Shown here piece after piece: positions 1 to 7,757 of a stretch of DNA of 16,194 nucleotides. Below the pieces are notes generated by a model. The model ran no database searches, was not told where the DNA came from, and saw only the letters and a program-made list of their open reading frames with translations. A program made the translations under genes and the position numbers. Source of the DNA: Desulfobacteraceae bacterium (GTDB taxonomy: Bacteria > Desulfobacterota > Syntrophobacteria > BM002); NCBI GenBank assembly GCA_002899795.1, contig PPDG01000580.1, forward strand, positions 1-16,194. The letters are read 5' to 3'. The number at the start of each line of letters is the position of its first letter. Within the stretch, counting starts at the first letter, position 1.

Positions 1-167
1 GAACTCATTCATATGAATAAATGATGTCTTACGGTGGATATCCAATTTGGGCTTAGACCAGACGCTGGGGTTCACATTGAGACTTATCGACCATTTAAGG
101 AAGTACTGAATACGTAATATCTGTGAAAATCTGTGTCCTAAATTAGTGAACAAGGAGAGCAGGGGAG
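1..167. other. Non-coding leader upstream of nusA
   Basis: All three forward frames hit a stop within the first 24 bases (TGA at 14-16, TAA at 18-20, TGA at 22-24), so an upstream gene can reach at most a few codons into the window. rimP, the usual neighbour before nusA, is not visible. The stretch is fairly AT-rich and probably carries the nusA leader or promoter, but I could not find a convincing -35/-10 pair. A clear Shine-Dalgarno AAGGAG lies at 152-157. Confidence 0.6.
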
Positions 168-1811
168 ATGATCCAGGATTTAAAGAGGATAATCGAGCAA
201 GTCAGCAGAGATAAGGGCATCGAGCGGGATGTCCTTATTACCACATTGGAAGAGGCCATGCGGTCTGCGGCCAGGAAGAGATTTGGCCACGATCTTGACC
301 TGGAAGTAGCCTACAATGAGGAATTTGGGGAGATTGAGGCCTTTCAATTCAAAGAGGTTGTGGACGAGGTAACGGATTCGCTACTGGAGATTTCGCTGGA
401 TGAAGGGCGGGAACTGGATCCTGACTGTGAAATCGGCGATAGTCTCGGAATCAAGCTGGACACCGACACCTTTTGTCGTATTGCCGCTCAGTCCGCCAAG
501 CAGGTAATCATCCAGAAAATGAAGGATGCAGAGCGGGAGATGATCTACGAGGACTACAAAGACCGGATTGGCGAGGTCATCAACGGCATCGTTCAACGCC
601 TCGATAGAGGGGGTATTACGGTTAACTTGGGTCGGGCTGAGGCTGTTGTCCCCTACAGGGAGCAGGTGCCCAGAGAAACCTATCGGAGGGGTGATCGCAT
701 AAGGGCCTTGGTGCTCGATGTGAATAGAGAATCGCGTGGACCTCAGATCATCCTTAGCCGCACCCACCCTGATTTTCTCGCCAACCTTTTCAGCTCAGAG
801 GTGCCCGAGATCGCCGAAGGTATTGTCACCATCATGGCAGCGGTTCGCGAACCTGGCAGCAGAGCTAAGATAGCTGTGACCTCCAAAGACCCCGACATCG
901 ATCCGGTGGGTGCCTGCGTGGGCATGAAGGGATCTCGGGTACAAAGTGTGGTCCAAGAGTTGCGCGGTGAAAAAATAGACATCATCGAATACAATCCGGA
1001 TCCTGCCAGGTATGTAGTAAACGCGCTGGCACCTGCTGTTATTTCCAAAGTTGTTATCGACCAGGCAAATCGGCTCATGGAAGTCATCGTTCCTGATGAC
1101 CAGCTTTCGCTGGCCATCGGCAAGCGGGGGCAAAACGTGCGGTTGGCTTCGAAACTGGCCGAGTGGCGCATTGACGTTAAGAGCGAGGCGAAGTATCAGA
1201 AATCGCTCAAAGATGGCTATGATTATCTCCTGGCTCTGCCAGGTGTCGGGGATTCCACCGCTGACAATTTGTATGAGGCTGGTTTTGCTGCGGCGGAGGA
1301 CTTGGCCGGCGCTCAGGTGGAGGAGTTGGTGGCGCTTCCAGGTCTCAGTCAACAGAAGGCCGTGAAGTTCATCGAGGCGGCCAAGGTTTACGAGGGCGAG
1401 CGCAAGGTGAGGGAGGCTGCAGCCAAAGAGGAAGAGGCTGTGGCCAGGGAGAAGGAGGCTGCGGCGAAGAAGGAAGAGGCTGCGGCCAAGAAGGAAGAGG
1501 CTGCGGCCAAGGAGAAGGAGGCTGCGGCCAAGGAGGAAGAGGCTGCGCTCAAAGATGGCTATGATTCTCTCCTGGCCCTGCCAGGTGTCGGGGGTTCCAC
1601 CGCTGACAATTTGTATGAGGCTGGTTTTGCCTCGGCGGAGGACTTGGCCGGCGCTCAGGTGGAGGAATTGGTGGCGCTTCCAGGTCTCAGTCAACAGAAG
1701 GCCGTGAAGTTAATCGAGGCGGCCAAGAGTTATGCGGCCGAGCAAAAGGAGAAGGAGGCTGCGGCCAAGGACGAGGAAGCCGGCGAGCCTGAAGAGACCA
1801 CCGCAGAATGA
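168..1811 (+). CDS. nusA: Transcription termination/antitermination factor NusA with duplicated C-terminal HhH domain
   Basis: NusA binds RNA polymerase and nascent RNA and controls pausing, termination and antitermination. The ATG at 168 follows AAGGAG (152-157). Domain order: N-terminal RNAP-binding domain (about residues 1-125), S1 (about 133-200), KH1 with GMKG at 252-255, and KH2 with GKRG at 318-321. The C-terminus is unusual. A 60-residue helix-hairpin-helix-like module at 347-406 (LPGVG and LPGLS hairpins) recurs at 461-520 with only four residue changes. The copies are joined by a 54-residue Glu/Ala/Lys linker made of heptads of the type EAAAKxE, and the protein ends in an acidic tail. 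At 547 aa it is longer than E. coli NusA (495 aa), which has two diverged acidic repeats. Here the copies are nearly identical in DNA, which points to a recent internal duplication. The stop overlaps the ylxR start by ATGA. Confidence 0.97.
   Translation: MIQDLKRIIEQVSRDKGIERDVLITTLEEAMRSAARKRFGHDLDLEVAYNEEFGEIEAFQFKEVVDEVTDSLLEISLDEGRELDPDCEIGDSLGIKLDTDTFCRIAAQSAKQVIIQKMKDAEREMIYEDYKDRIGEVINGIVQRLDRGGITVNLGRAEAVVPYREQVPRETYRRGDRIRALVLDVNRESRGPQIILSRTHPDFLANLFSSEVPEIAEGIVTIMAAVREPGSRAKIAVTSKDPDIDPVGACVGMKGSRVQSVVQELRGEKIDIIEYNPDPARYVVNALAPAVISKVVIDQANRLMEVIVPDDQLSLAIGKRGQNVRLASKLAEWRIDVKSEAKYQKSLKDGYDYLLALPGVGDSTADNLYEAGFAAAEDLAGAQVEELVALPGLSQQKAVKFIEAAKVYEGERKVREAAAKEEEAVAREKEAAAKKEEAAAKKEEAAAKEKEAAAKEEEAALKDGYDSLLALPGVGGSTADNLYEAGFASAEDLAGAQVEELVALPGLSQQKAVKLIEAAKSYAAEQKEKEAAAKDEEAGEPEETTAE
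1206..1385 (+). repeat. HhH module, copy 1 (nusA residues 347-406)
   Basis: 180-bp in-frame repeat encoding the first C-terminal HhH module of NusA. By hand alignment it differs from copy 2 (1548-1727) at 7 of 180 bases and 4 of 60 residues (Y/S, D/G, A/S, F/L). The copies are 342 bp apart start to start, an exact multiple of 3. Confidence 0.95.
1413..1547 (+). repeat. 21-bp tandem repeat encoding the EAAAKxE linker in nusA
   Basis: Six in-frame 21-bp units start at 1413, 1434, 1455, 1476, 1497 and 1518, followed by a 9-bp partial unit. The consensus opens with GAGGCTGCGGCC. Each unit codes a heptad close to E-A-A-A-K-x-E, expected to form a continuous helix with i to i+4 Glu-Lys pairs. One more unit lies at 1755-1775 after the second HhH copy, so each HhH module carries its own EAAAK tail. 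The tandem array should be prone to length change by slippage. Confidence 0.93.
1548..1727 (+). repeat. HhH module, copy 2 (nusA residues 461-520)
   Basis: Second near-identical copy of the 180-bp module at 1206-1385. It is followed by a spacer, a single EAAAK unit (1755-1775) and an acidic C-terminus. Confidence 0.95.
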
Positions 1812-2116
1812 GTATGAAGAAAGGAGAGAAGCGGGGACAGCCGCAGCGAACGTGCATTGTCTGCGGCAGCAAGAGAGCCAAAGCCGAACTCCTTCGGTTG
1901 GCGCTGGATGAGGAGAGCAAGGTGTGCCTGGATTACCGGCAGCGGCTCCGTGGGCGTGGTTCTTATGTGTGCCCGAGGCCAGAGTGCCTGACGCGAGTCA
2001 AACTGGCCTACCTTGAGAAGGCGTTTCGACGATCCTTACCCCAGACCGCTTGGAGTCCTGCCCTGACCATGGCGGAGGCTCTCCAGAGGTGTAGCGTCCA
2101 ATTTCAAGAGCAATGA
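1808..2116 (+). CDS. ylxR: YlxR/RnpM family nucleic-acid-binding protein (DUF448)
   Basis: A 102-aa basic protein of the YlxR family. Members bind RNA, and in Bacillus the protein (RnpM) was reported to bind RNase P and modulate it; applying that role here is inference. The family signature is clear: RTCIVCGSKR near residues 14-23, then a GRGSYVCP motif near 49-56. Four cysteines (CxxC near 16-19, and Cys 55 and Cys 60) are present. The ATG at 1808 overlaps the nusA stop by ATGA, which indicates translational coupling. An ATG two codons downstream (1814) is an equally possible start. It sits between nusA and infB as in many bacteria. The ylxQ (L7Ae-like) gene that follows ylxR in Firmicutes is absent. 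Confidence 0.93.
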   Translation: MSMKKGEKRGQPQRTCIVCGSKRAKAELLRLALDEESKVCLDYRQRLRGRGSYVCPRPECLTRVKLAYLEKAFRRSLPQTAWSPALTMAEALQRCSVQFQEQ

Positions 2117-2131
2117 TCTGACCAAACACTC

Positions 2132-2153
2132 AAGAGTGCGGTTATGCACTTTT
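2132..2153 (+). promoter_or_regulatory. Small hairpin in the ylxR-infB gap
   Basis: AAGAGTGC (2132-2139) can pair with GCACTTTT (2146-2153) around a 6-base loop, with one G-T wobble. It lies in the 71-bp gap before infB and has no U-tract terminator. It may be a processing or attenuation element, or chance. Confidence 0.3.
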
Positions 2154-2187
2154 GGAGATAGAATATTAATAGAAGTCGGGGGATTGA

Positions 2188-4824
2188 ATGGCGAAGTTGA
2201 GGGTGTACGAACTAGCAAAAGAATTAGAGATTCCCAACACAGATCTGCTGGAGCGGATCGAAAGTTTGGGCATTCAGATCAAAGGGCACATGAGCTCTTT
2301 GGATGAAGAGCAAGCCCAACTGCTTCGTGACACGGTGACGGGTCGAGCGCAGCAACTGATTGAGGAAAAGCGGGTTCGTCGAGGAATCATCCGCAGGCGG
2401 CGAAAGATTGTTAAGGCTGAGCCTCCAGCGGAGGAGGTGGAGACCGAAGTAGCGGCAGAGACAGCACCCCCCGTCGAGGAACAGGCTGAAGCGGTAGTCG
2501 AGGCGGAGTTGCCACCGCCTGTGGTTGAGGGAGAAGCACCAGAAGTTGAGCCCGAAAAGCCAGAGAAAGTTGAACCGGATGTCGAGGTTGCGAAAGAGGA
2601 AAAACCGGCGAAGAAAGTAAAGGAAAAGAAGGTCAAAAAACCCCGGAGGCGAGGCAAGAAAGAGGCTGCCGCCAAAATTATCAAGCTACCTGAGCGGGGG
2701 GCCGAGGTTGTTCCTGAACCGAAGAAGGCAGAGCCAAAGATTGAAGAATCAATGGAAGCAGTGGAGAAAGTGGTTGAGCCTGTGCCCACTCCACCAGGAC
2801 CCGAGGCCGAGGCGACAAAGAGGCCGGGCAAACCCAAGAAGAAAAAAGGGAAGCGAGCACGAGTTGATGAGAGTGAGGAAGGGCCAGTGAGGAGGGGACT
2901 GCCGAGCCGCCGCAAAGAGGTGGTCACTGGGGACGATCTTTACGCCAGGCGTCGCGGGCCGGGCCGGATGATGAAAGGCCGCAAGGCCGCGCGAGCACGA
3001 GCAGTTGCGAAAGACGCAAAGCAAACCGAGCTCACCATACCCAAAGCCGCCAAGCGAAGGGTCAAACTTGACGAAGCCATCACCGTGGCCAGTCTTGCCA
3101 AGCGCATGGGAGTCAAGGCCAGAGAGGTCATTACCCAACTTATGGAATTGGGCCTCATGGCCACAGTGAACCAGGCGATTGATTTTGACACCGCTTCCCT
3201 GGTGGCGACGGAATTTAATTATGAGGCCGAGAAAACAGGTTTTGAGGAGGCGACAATCTTACAGGCTGTACCGGATAAGAAGAAAGACCTCAAGCCACGG
3301 CCTCCGGTGGTAACCATTATGGGACACGTTGATCATGGCAAGACTTCACTGCTTGACGCTGTCCGCCAGACCAAGGTTACAGAGGGAGAGGCAGGAGGCA
3401 TCACCCAGCATATAGGTGCTTACAATGTGAAGCTGGATGCCGGCCAAGTGGTCTTCTTAGACACCCCGGGCCATGAGGCTTTTACGGCCATGCGGGCCCG
3501 TGGTGCCAGGGTAACCGACCTGGTGGTTCTCGTGGTGGCGGCCGACGATGGGGTTATGCAACAGACGGTTGAGGCAATCAACCATGCCCAGGCGGCAGAA
3601 GTCCCGATCCTGGTGGCCATAAACAAGATAGACAAAGCAAATGCCGACCCCGACAGGGTGAAACGTGAGTTGGCCGAGAGAGGGCTGAATCCAGAGGAGT
3701 GGGGCGGTGATACCACCATGGTGGAAGTGTCAGCCAAAGAGAAGACAGGGCTGGATGAATTGCTTGAGCTCATCCTGCTCCAGGCTGAACTCATGGAACT
3801 GAAGGCGAACCCAGACAAGAAGTCCAGAGGGAGGGTGGTCGAGGCTCGATTGGACCGAGGTAAGGGACCGTTGGCCACTGTCTTGGTGCAAGAGGGAACC
3901 CTGCGAGCCGGAGATCCTTTCGTCTGTGGCACTTTTTACGGCAGGGTGCGAGCCATGCTGGACGATCGCGGCCGTAAAGTGGCAGAAGTAACGCCGTCCA
4001 TGCCTGTGGAAGTGCACGGAATATCAGGGGTGCCACATGCTGGTGATGAGTTGGTGGTGGTGAACGACGAGAAACAGGCAAAACAGGTGGCAGCGCACCG
4101 GCAGTTGAAGTCGCGTGAGGCAGAGCTTTCCCGAGCGACGAAAGTAACTTTGGACAACCTCTTTGAGCGCATCAAAGAGGGTGAGACCAAGGAGCTCAGG
4201 ATTGTGCTCAAGGCTGACGTTCAGGGCTCCTTGGAGGCCATTACCGACTCCCTGAACAATCTGAGTACCGAGGAGATCAAGGTCAACATCATTCATAGTG
4301 CAGCGGGAGCTGTTACTGAGACAGATGTGATGCTGGCTTCCGCTTCAGATGCCATAACTATTGGCTTTAGCGTCAGGGCTTCGCAGAAAGCCCAAGAGTT
4401 AGCAGACGCCGAGAAAGTCGACCTGCGCTTCTATGACGTCATCTATCAACTTGTAGGTGAAGTAAAAGACGCAATGGAGGGAATGTTAGATCCCATATAC
4501 AAAGAGCACTCCATGGGTCGTGCCGAGGTGCTCAAGACTTTTCATGCTTCCCGGGTAGGGACTGTTGCCGGCAGTATGGTGAATGAAGGCCGGGTGGAAC
4601 GAGGAGCAAAGATCAGGGTGTTGCGTGACAACGTGGTGATCAACGATAGTAAGATCGCTTCACTCAGGCGCTACAAAGATGAGGTCAAAGAGGTCAAAGC
4701 GGGTCAGGATTGCGGCATAATCATTGAGAATTTCAACGATGTCAAGATTGGCGATATCCTGGAGACATACACAATCGAAGAAATCAAAGCTGTCCTGGAA
4801 CCTGGTGGCAACAAGTCGGGATGA
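2188..4824 (+). CDS. infB: Translation initiation factor IF-2
   Basis: GTPase that brings fMet-tRNA to the 30S subunit and promotes 50S joining. The 878-aa protein starts at ATG 2188 after a G-rich Shine-Dalgarno (GGGGGA). An N-terminal IF2_N domain (about 1-50) is followed by a long, low-complexity Lys/Glu/Pro/Ala linker (about 60-290) and a second IF2_N-like segment (about 296-346, RRVKLDEAITVASLAKRMG). The GTPase domain carries GHVDHGKT at 379-386 (P-loop), DTPGH at 425-429, NKID at 479-482 and SAK at 515-517. Domains II, III and the fMet-tRNA-binding C-terminal domain follow, so the protein is full length. The length resembles the E. coli long form (890 aa). I could not tell whether shorter isoforms are made from internal starts. 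Confidence 0.98.
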   Translation: MAKLRVYELAKELEIPNTDLLERIESLGIQIKGHMSSLDEEQAQLLRDTVTGRAQQLIEEKRVRRGIIRRRRKIVKAEPPAEEVETEVAAETAPPVEEQAEAVVEAELPPPVVEGEAPEVEPEKPEKVEPDVEVAKEEKPAKKVKEKKVKKPRRRGKKEAAAKIIKLPERGAEVVPEPKKAEPKIEESMEAVEKVVEPVPTPPGPEAEATKRPGKPKKKKGKRARVDESEEGPVRRGLPSRRKEVVTGDDLYARRRGPGRMMKGRKAARARAVAKDAKQTELTIPKAAKRRVKLDEAITVASLAKRMGVKAREVITQLMELGLMATVNQAIDFDTASLVATEFNYEAEKTGFEEATILQAVPDKKKDLKPRPPVVTIMGHVDHGKTSLLDAVRQTKVTEGEAGGITQHIGAYNVKLDAGQVVFLDTPGHEAFTAMRARGARVTDLVVLVVAADDGVMQQTVEAINHAQAAEVPILVAINKIDKANADPDRVKRELAERGLNPEEWGGDTTMVEVSAKEKTGLDELLELILLQAELMELKANPDKKSRGRVVEARLDRGKGPLATVLVQEGTLRAGDPFVCGTFYGRVRAMLDDRGRKVAEVTPSMPVEVHGISGVPHAGDELVVVNDEKQAKQVAAHRQLKSREAELSRATKVTLDNLFERIKEGETKELRIVLKADVQGSLEAITDSLNNLSTEEIKVNIIHSAAGAVTETDVMLASASDAITIGFSVRASQKAQELADAEKVDLRFYDVIYQLVGEVKDAMEGMLDPIYKEHSMGRAEVLKTFHASRVGTVAGSMVNEGRVERGAKIRVLRDNVVINDSKIASLRRYKDEVKEVKAGQDCGIIIENFNDVKIGDILETYTIEEIKAVLEPGGNKSG

Positions 4825-4866
4825 TGTTTACGAGCATGATTTCAGCTTGGGGCAACGAGTAGGGCG

Positions 4867-5154
4867 ATGGTTGTGGGGATTGCAAAGCTGAGCTTGCGTT
4901 TGCCGGGTAACCAATCCCTCAAGGGCAAGCGCAAGGTGGTTAAGAGCATTTGCGAACGGTTACGCCGACGCTTCAATCTGGCAGTGGCTGAAACCGACGA
5001 CCAGGATAAATGGCAGGCTGCTGAGTTGGGTATCGTCGCAGTGGGCAATGAGGGAAGATACATTGAATCTAAATTGGACAAAGCCATCAATTTCATTGAG
5101 GATATACAGTTGGCCGAGATTGTGGATGTCCAGAGGGAATTGATTCATTTTTGA
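4867..5154 (+). CDS. ylxP: YlxP-like protein, DUF503 family
   Basis: A 95-aa protein matching the small DUF503 family. The N-terminus (MVVGIAKLSLRLPGNQSLKGKR) has the typical beta strand followed by the S-L-K-x-K-R turn, then KSICERLRRRFNLAVAE and a VAVGN segment near 57-61. The biochemical function is not established. In Bacillus the homologue YlxP lies between infB and rbfA, as here, so a role linked to ribosome assembly or translation is likely but inferred. The ATG at 4867 lies 42 bp after infB, with a weak purine stretch (GAGTAGGG) just upstream. The stop at 5152-5154 is immediately followed by a possible TTG start of rbfA. Confidence 0.9.
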   Translation: MVVGIAKLSLRLPGNQSLKGKRKVVKSICERLRRRFNLAVAETDDQDKWQAAELGIVAVGNEGRYIESKLDKAINFIEDIQLAEIVDVQRELIHF

Positions 5155-5166
5155 TTGCGGACACTC

Positions 5167-5520
5167 ATGGAACACAAGCGGGCAGATCGAGTTGCGGATC
5201 TCGTATTGAAGGAGCTTGCCGAAGTGCTTCTGCGGAAGGTGAGAGACCCTCGCCTTGCTGACATCACCTTGACGGCTGTCAAGGTGTCACCGGACCTGCG
5301 ACAGGCCAGAGTATTTTACAGCTTGCTGGGCGACGAGGACAAAAAGGCTGCAGCAGCTGTGGGTTTGGAAAGTGCTCGAGGTTTTGTCAAGCGTGAACTG
5401 GGTAAGCGGCTCTACCTCCGACGCATTCCGGATATTGCATTTTACTTCGATGCTGCTCTGGAACACGGATCTCACATTGATCAACTGCTCACTGAGCTCA
5501 AGGAACCTGGTCTGGAATGA
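5167..5520 (+). CDS. rbfA: 30S ribosome-binding factor RbfA
   Basis: Small KH-fold assembly factor that binds the 30S subunit and helps mature the 5' end of 16S rRNA. The protein begins MEHKRADRVADLVLKEL, the usual RbfA start, followed by the conserved RDPRL and VKVSPDLRQARVFYS segments and the RIPDIAFYFDAALEHG helix-kink-helix region. Length is 117 aa from ATG 5167. A TTG at 5155, directly abutting the ylxP stop, would add four residues. I prefer ATG 5167 because family members start close to this Lys/Arg-Arg-Ala-Asp-Arg motif, but no strong Shine-Dalgarno separates the two. The stop overlaps the nrnA start by ATGA. Confidence 0.94.
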   Translation: MEHKRADRVADLVLKELAEVLLRKVRDPRLADITLTAVKVSPDLRQARVFYSLLGDEDKKAAAAVGLESARGFVKRELGKRLYLRRIPDIAFYFDAALEHGSHIDQLLTELKEPGLE

Positions 5521-6491
5521 TTGCGACAATTGCACAAGAGCTCAAGAACAACGAACGCTTCTTGCTGGCCACCCACGTAAACCCAGACGGTGACGCTATC
5601 GGTTCTCTGGGGGCCCTCGCCTTGGTGCTTGAGGGAATGGGGAAGCAGGTGGTGGCCTACTGCCAGGATGAGGTGCCCGAGTTCTTACGATTCCTTCCTT
5701 ATGCGGACCGAATTGTCAGAGAGATATCGGGCCTCGACCGCTTTGAAGTGGCAGTGGTGCTGGATTGTGGTGCACTTGACAGGATTGGCAGCGCTGCCGA
5801 TGTTCTCCAGCACGTCGGAAAAATCATCCATATCGACCATCATAGTTCCAGTGGTGATTTTGGCCAACTGAACCTGGTCCGGCCAGAGTGCAGTAGCACT
5901 GCCGAGATTCTTTATGAAATTTTTCAGGCCATTCCAGTGTCCTTGACCCCGGAGGTAGCAGAGAACATTTATACTGCCATTTTGACCGATACAGGGTCTT
6001 TTCGCTTTGCCAACACCACGGCAAGAACACTGGCCATAGCCGCAGAAATGGTCTCGCTCGGAGTAGGGCCGGAGAAAGTAGCCGGCGAGATTTATGACAG
6101 TATGAGCTCAGAGCGGATAGAGCTGTTAGCTCGCAGCCTCGATACCCTAACTCTCAGGAGTAACGGACGGGTGGCGGCCATGCACGTGAGCCGGCAGATG
6201 TTGGAGGAGACTGGGACCAGTTTCATCGATACCGACGGGTTCGTTAATTATCCCCGGGCGATTAGCAGCGCTGAGATAGCTATTTTCTTTCGGGAGATAG
6301 CTGCGGATGCGGTGAATGTTAGTTTGCGATCTCGGGGTGGCCTGGACGTGGCTGAGTTTGCCCGGATTCATGGTGGTGGTGGGCACCATAATGCGGCAGC
6401 ATTTCGTCTAGAAGGATCGTTGTCAGAGGTTGTGGAAAAGGTTCTGACAGAGGCAGGGGAATTCATTCAAGATGCAAAACCTGGTCCTTAA
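5517..6491 (+). CDS. nrnA: DHH/DHHA1 phosphoesterase, NrnA-type oligoribonuclease/pAp phosphatase
   Basis: Predicted cytoplasmic Mn-dependent phosphoesterase that degrades short RNA oligonucleotides and may dephosphorylate pAp. The 324-aa protein contains the metal-binding DHH motifs: NPDGDAIGS at 22-30, LDCGALDR near 83-90, IDHH with the DHH at 107-109, and LTDTGSF near 160. The C-terminal DHHA1 substrate-binding motif GGGGHHNAAAF starts at residue 286. All catalytic motifs are intact. It overlaps rbfA by 4 bp (ATGA), so the two are probably co-translated. In many bacteria lacking Orn this gene sits between rbfA and truB. Whether this copy has both activities cannot be read from the sequence. 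Confidence 0.94.
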   Translation: MIATIAQELKNNERFLLATHVNPDGDAIGSLGALALVLEGMGKQVVAYCQDEVPEFLRFLPYADRIVREISGLDRFEVAVVLDCGALDRIGSAADVLQHVGKIIHIDHHSSSGDFGQLNLVRPECSSTAEILYEIFQAIPVSLTPEVAENIYTAILTDTGSFRFANTTARTLAIAAEMVSLGVGPEKVAGEIYDSMSSERIELLARSLDTLTLRSNGRVAAMHVSRQMLEETGTSFIDTDGFVNYPRAISSAEIAIFFREIAADAVNVSLRSRGGLDVAEFARIHGGGGHHNAAAFRLEGSLSEVVEKVLTEAGEFIQDAKPGP

Positions 6492-6540
6492 TGCCAAATC
6501 AGAGTTCAGTGGCTTTGCCGGTAAAGATGGCGAGCTTTTT

Positions 6541-6649
6541 TGGAGTACTGGAGTATTGGAGCATTGGAGTGTTGGCAAAAGCGAAGGCCTTAATTTCAAC
6601 TTGGATTGGTTTTTTCATTACTCCATTACTCCACCACTCCATCACTCCA
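6541..6649. repeat. Inverted pair of 8-bp tandem arrays (TGGAGNNN)
   Basis: Left arm: four consecutive 8-bp units TGGAGTAC, TGGAGTAT, TGGAGCAT and TGGAGTGT at 6541-6572. Right arm: four inverted units ATTACTCC, ATTACTCC, ACCACTCC and ATCACTCC at 6617-6648. A 44-bp loop separates them. The arms can pair in several registers because each unit shares the TGGAG/CTCCA core. Two more units of the same family (TGGAGTGC, TGGAGTAT) occur at 12040-12055. It looks like a dispersed intergenic repeat and is unlikely to be coding. Confidence 0.85.
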
Positions 6650-6698
6650 GCAGACTGCCACAAGAGGGGAAAGAGCATTCAAACCCCCTCAGGAGGCT

Positions 6699-6721
6699 GC
6701 CCAAAGACGGATCCTTTGGGC
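6699..6721 (+). promoter_or_regulatory. Hairpin just upstream of the truB ribosome-binding site
   Basis: GCCCAAAG (6699-6706) and CTTTGGGC (6714-6721) form a perfect 8-bp stem with a 7-base loop, ending 17 bases before the truB Shine-Dalgarno. No U tract follows, so it is probably not a terminator. It could influence truB translation or mRNA processing. Confidence 0.45.
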
Positions 6722-6738
6722 CCGGATTCTTCACTTTT

Positions 6739-6744
6739 GGAGGT
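6739..6744 (+). promoter_or_regulatory. truB ribosome-binding site deciding a GTG start
   Basis: GGAGGT, 5 bases before GTG 6750. This is the only strong Shine-Dalgarno upstream of the conserved TruB N-terminus; the alternative ATG at 6768 has none at proper spacing. Confidence 0.75.
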
Positions 6745-6749
6745 CGGCA

Positions 6750-7742
6750 GTGAGCTCCAGCACGAGGATGAAGACAACCAGAGGAATCAAGACGCAGGCC
6801 AGATTCACTGGCGATGGGGTTTTGATTGTTGATAAACCGGCAGGCTTTACCTCGCATGATGTGGTCCAAAAGGCGAAGAGGAAGCTGGGAGCTGCGAAGG
6901 TGGGGCACAGTGGCACCTTGGATCCATTCGCCACTGGGGTGCTGATCCTGCTGATTAACGGCGCCACCAAACTTGCTCCGTTTCTCGCAGACCATGAAAA
7001 GACATATCTTTTTAATGTTTCCTTTGGCGTTGAAACGGATACCCAAGACAGCACCGGCAAGGTGGTGGCCCGGCAGTCATGTGAGCCCTTACAGGAGAGG
7101 GAAATTCGGGCGGCCTGTGACGCCTTCATCGGCGAGATTGAGCAGACGGTACCACGCTACTCAGCGGTGCGAGTGAAAGGACAACGGCTTTACCACCTGG
7201 CGCGTCGCGGTGTTGAGGTAACTCCACCCAATCGCAAAGTGGAGATCAAAGCCCTATCCTTCTGCGAGTTACGCTGGCCGGAAGCAACGTTTGAGGTCAC
7301 CTGCTCGAAAGGCACCTATGTGCGGAGCCTGGGAGTGGATTTGGCCCGCCACCTGAACTGTAGTGGGCACGTGAGCCAGTTGCGACGGTTGGCAAGTGGT
7401 GGATTTAACTTGAGACAGGCTGTAACCCTGGAACAACTTGAAGAAAGCATGGCGAGGGGTGAGTTGCACCAGTTGCTGATGACTTCAGCACAGGCGTTAG
7501 ATTGTTATACTGAGCTGCGAGTCTCGCCCCTGGATGCCAAGAGAATACGCCAAGGTTTCACCCTGGACTCGATCCAGTTTCTTGACCCTGGGTCCAGCCC
7601 AGGTTGGCCTGCAGGTACGTATAAGGTTTTGGACCCCGATAATAACCTGGTGGCAATGGTTTCTAAAGCGGCCAAGGTTGCTAACGATAGGCATGAGGGG
7701 GGAGTCACATTTAAGACTCTGCGGGTTTTTGGTGCGGTTTAG
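6750..7742 (+). CDS. truB: tRNA pseudouridine(55) synthase TruB
   Basis: Converts U55 of the tRNA T-arm to pseudouridine. From the GTG at 6750 the protein has 330 residues. The family start appears as GVLIVDKPAGFTSHDVV (about 23-39). The catalytic motif GHSGTLDPFATGVL follows, with the nucleophile Asp at residue 58. RYSAVRVKGQRLYHLAR and KGTYVRSLGVDLA are the other conserved blocks, and a C-terminal TruB-C2/PUA-like region completes it. The open frame continues upstream to 6606, but that part translates the 8-bp repeat (6617-6649) and is not part of TruB. GTG 6750 is chosen for its Shine-Dalgarno; ATG 6768 would remove six residues. Unlike the genes before it, truB is separated from its upstream neighbour by a 258-bp repeat-filled gap, so it may have its own transcription start. 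Confidence 0.95.
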   Translation: MSSSTRMKTTRGIKTQARFTGDGVLIVDKPAGFTSHDVVQKAKRKLGAAKVGHSGTLDPFATGVLILLINGATKLAPFLADHEKTYLFNVSFGVETDTQDSTGKVVARQSCEPLQEREIRAACDAFIGEIEQTVPRYSAVRVKGQRLYHLARRGVEVTPPNRKVEIKALSFCELRWPEATFEVTCSKGTYVRSLGVDLARHLNCSGHVSQLRRLASGGFNLRQAVTLEQLEESMARGELHQLLMTSAQALDCYTELRVSPLDAKRIRQGFTLDSIQFLDPGSSPGWPAGTYKVLDPDNNLVAMVSKAAKVANDRHEGGVTFKTLRVFGAV

Positions 7743-7757
7743 TAGGTTAAACTGAGG

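Noticed and set aside
795..1694. Long antisense open frame (299 codons) opposite nusA
   Set aside because: Its repeats (Leu/Arg-rich heptads and a duplicated segment) are the mirror of the nusA duplication and linker. No family resemblance; it is a shadow of the repetitive GC-rich coding strand.
2274..2927. Antisense Ser/Thr-rich frame opposite infB
   Set aside because: It is the complement of the low-complexity Lys/Glu/Pro linker of IF-2.
6606..6749. N-terminal extension of TruB to an upstream ATG
   Set aside because: It crosses the inverted repeat and hairpin, has no similarity to TruB, and a strong Shine-Dalgarno sits before GTG 6750.
6472..6832. Small + strand frames across the nrnA-truB gap giving Trp/Ser/Gly/Val-rich peptides
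   Set aside because: They translate the 8-bp tandem repeat, and no ribosome-binding site or family supports them.
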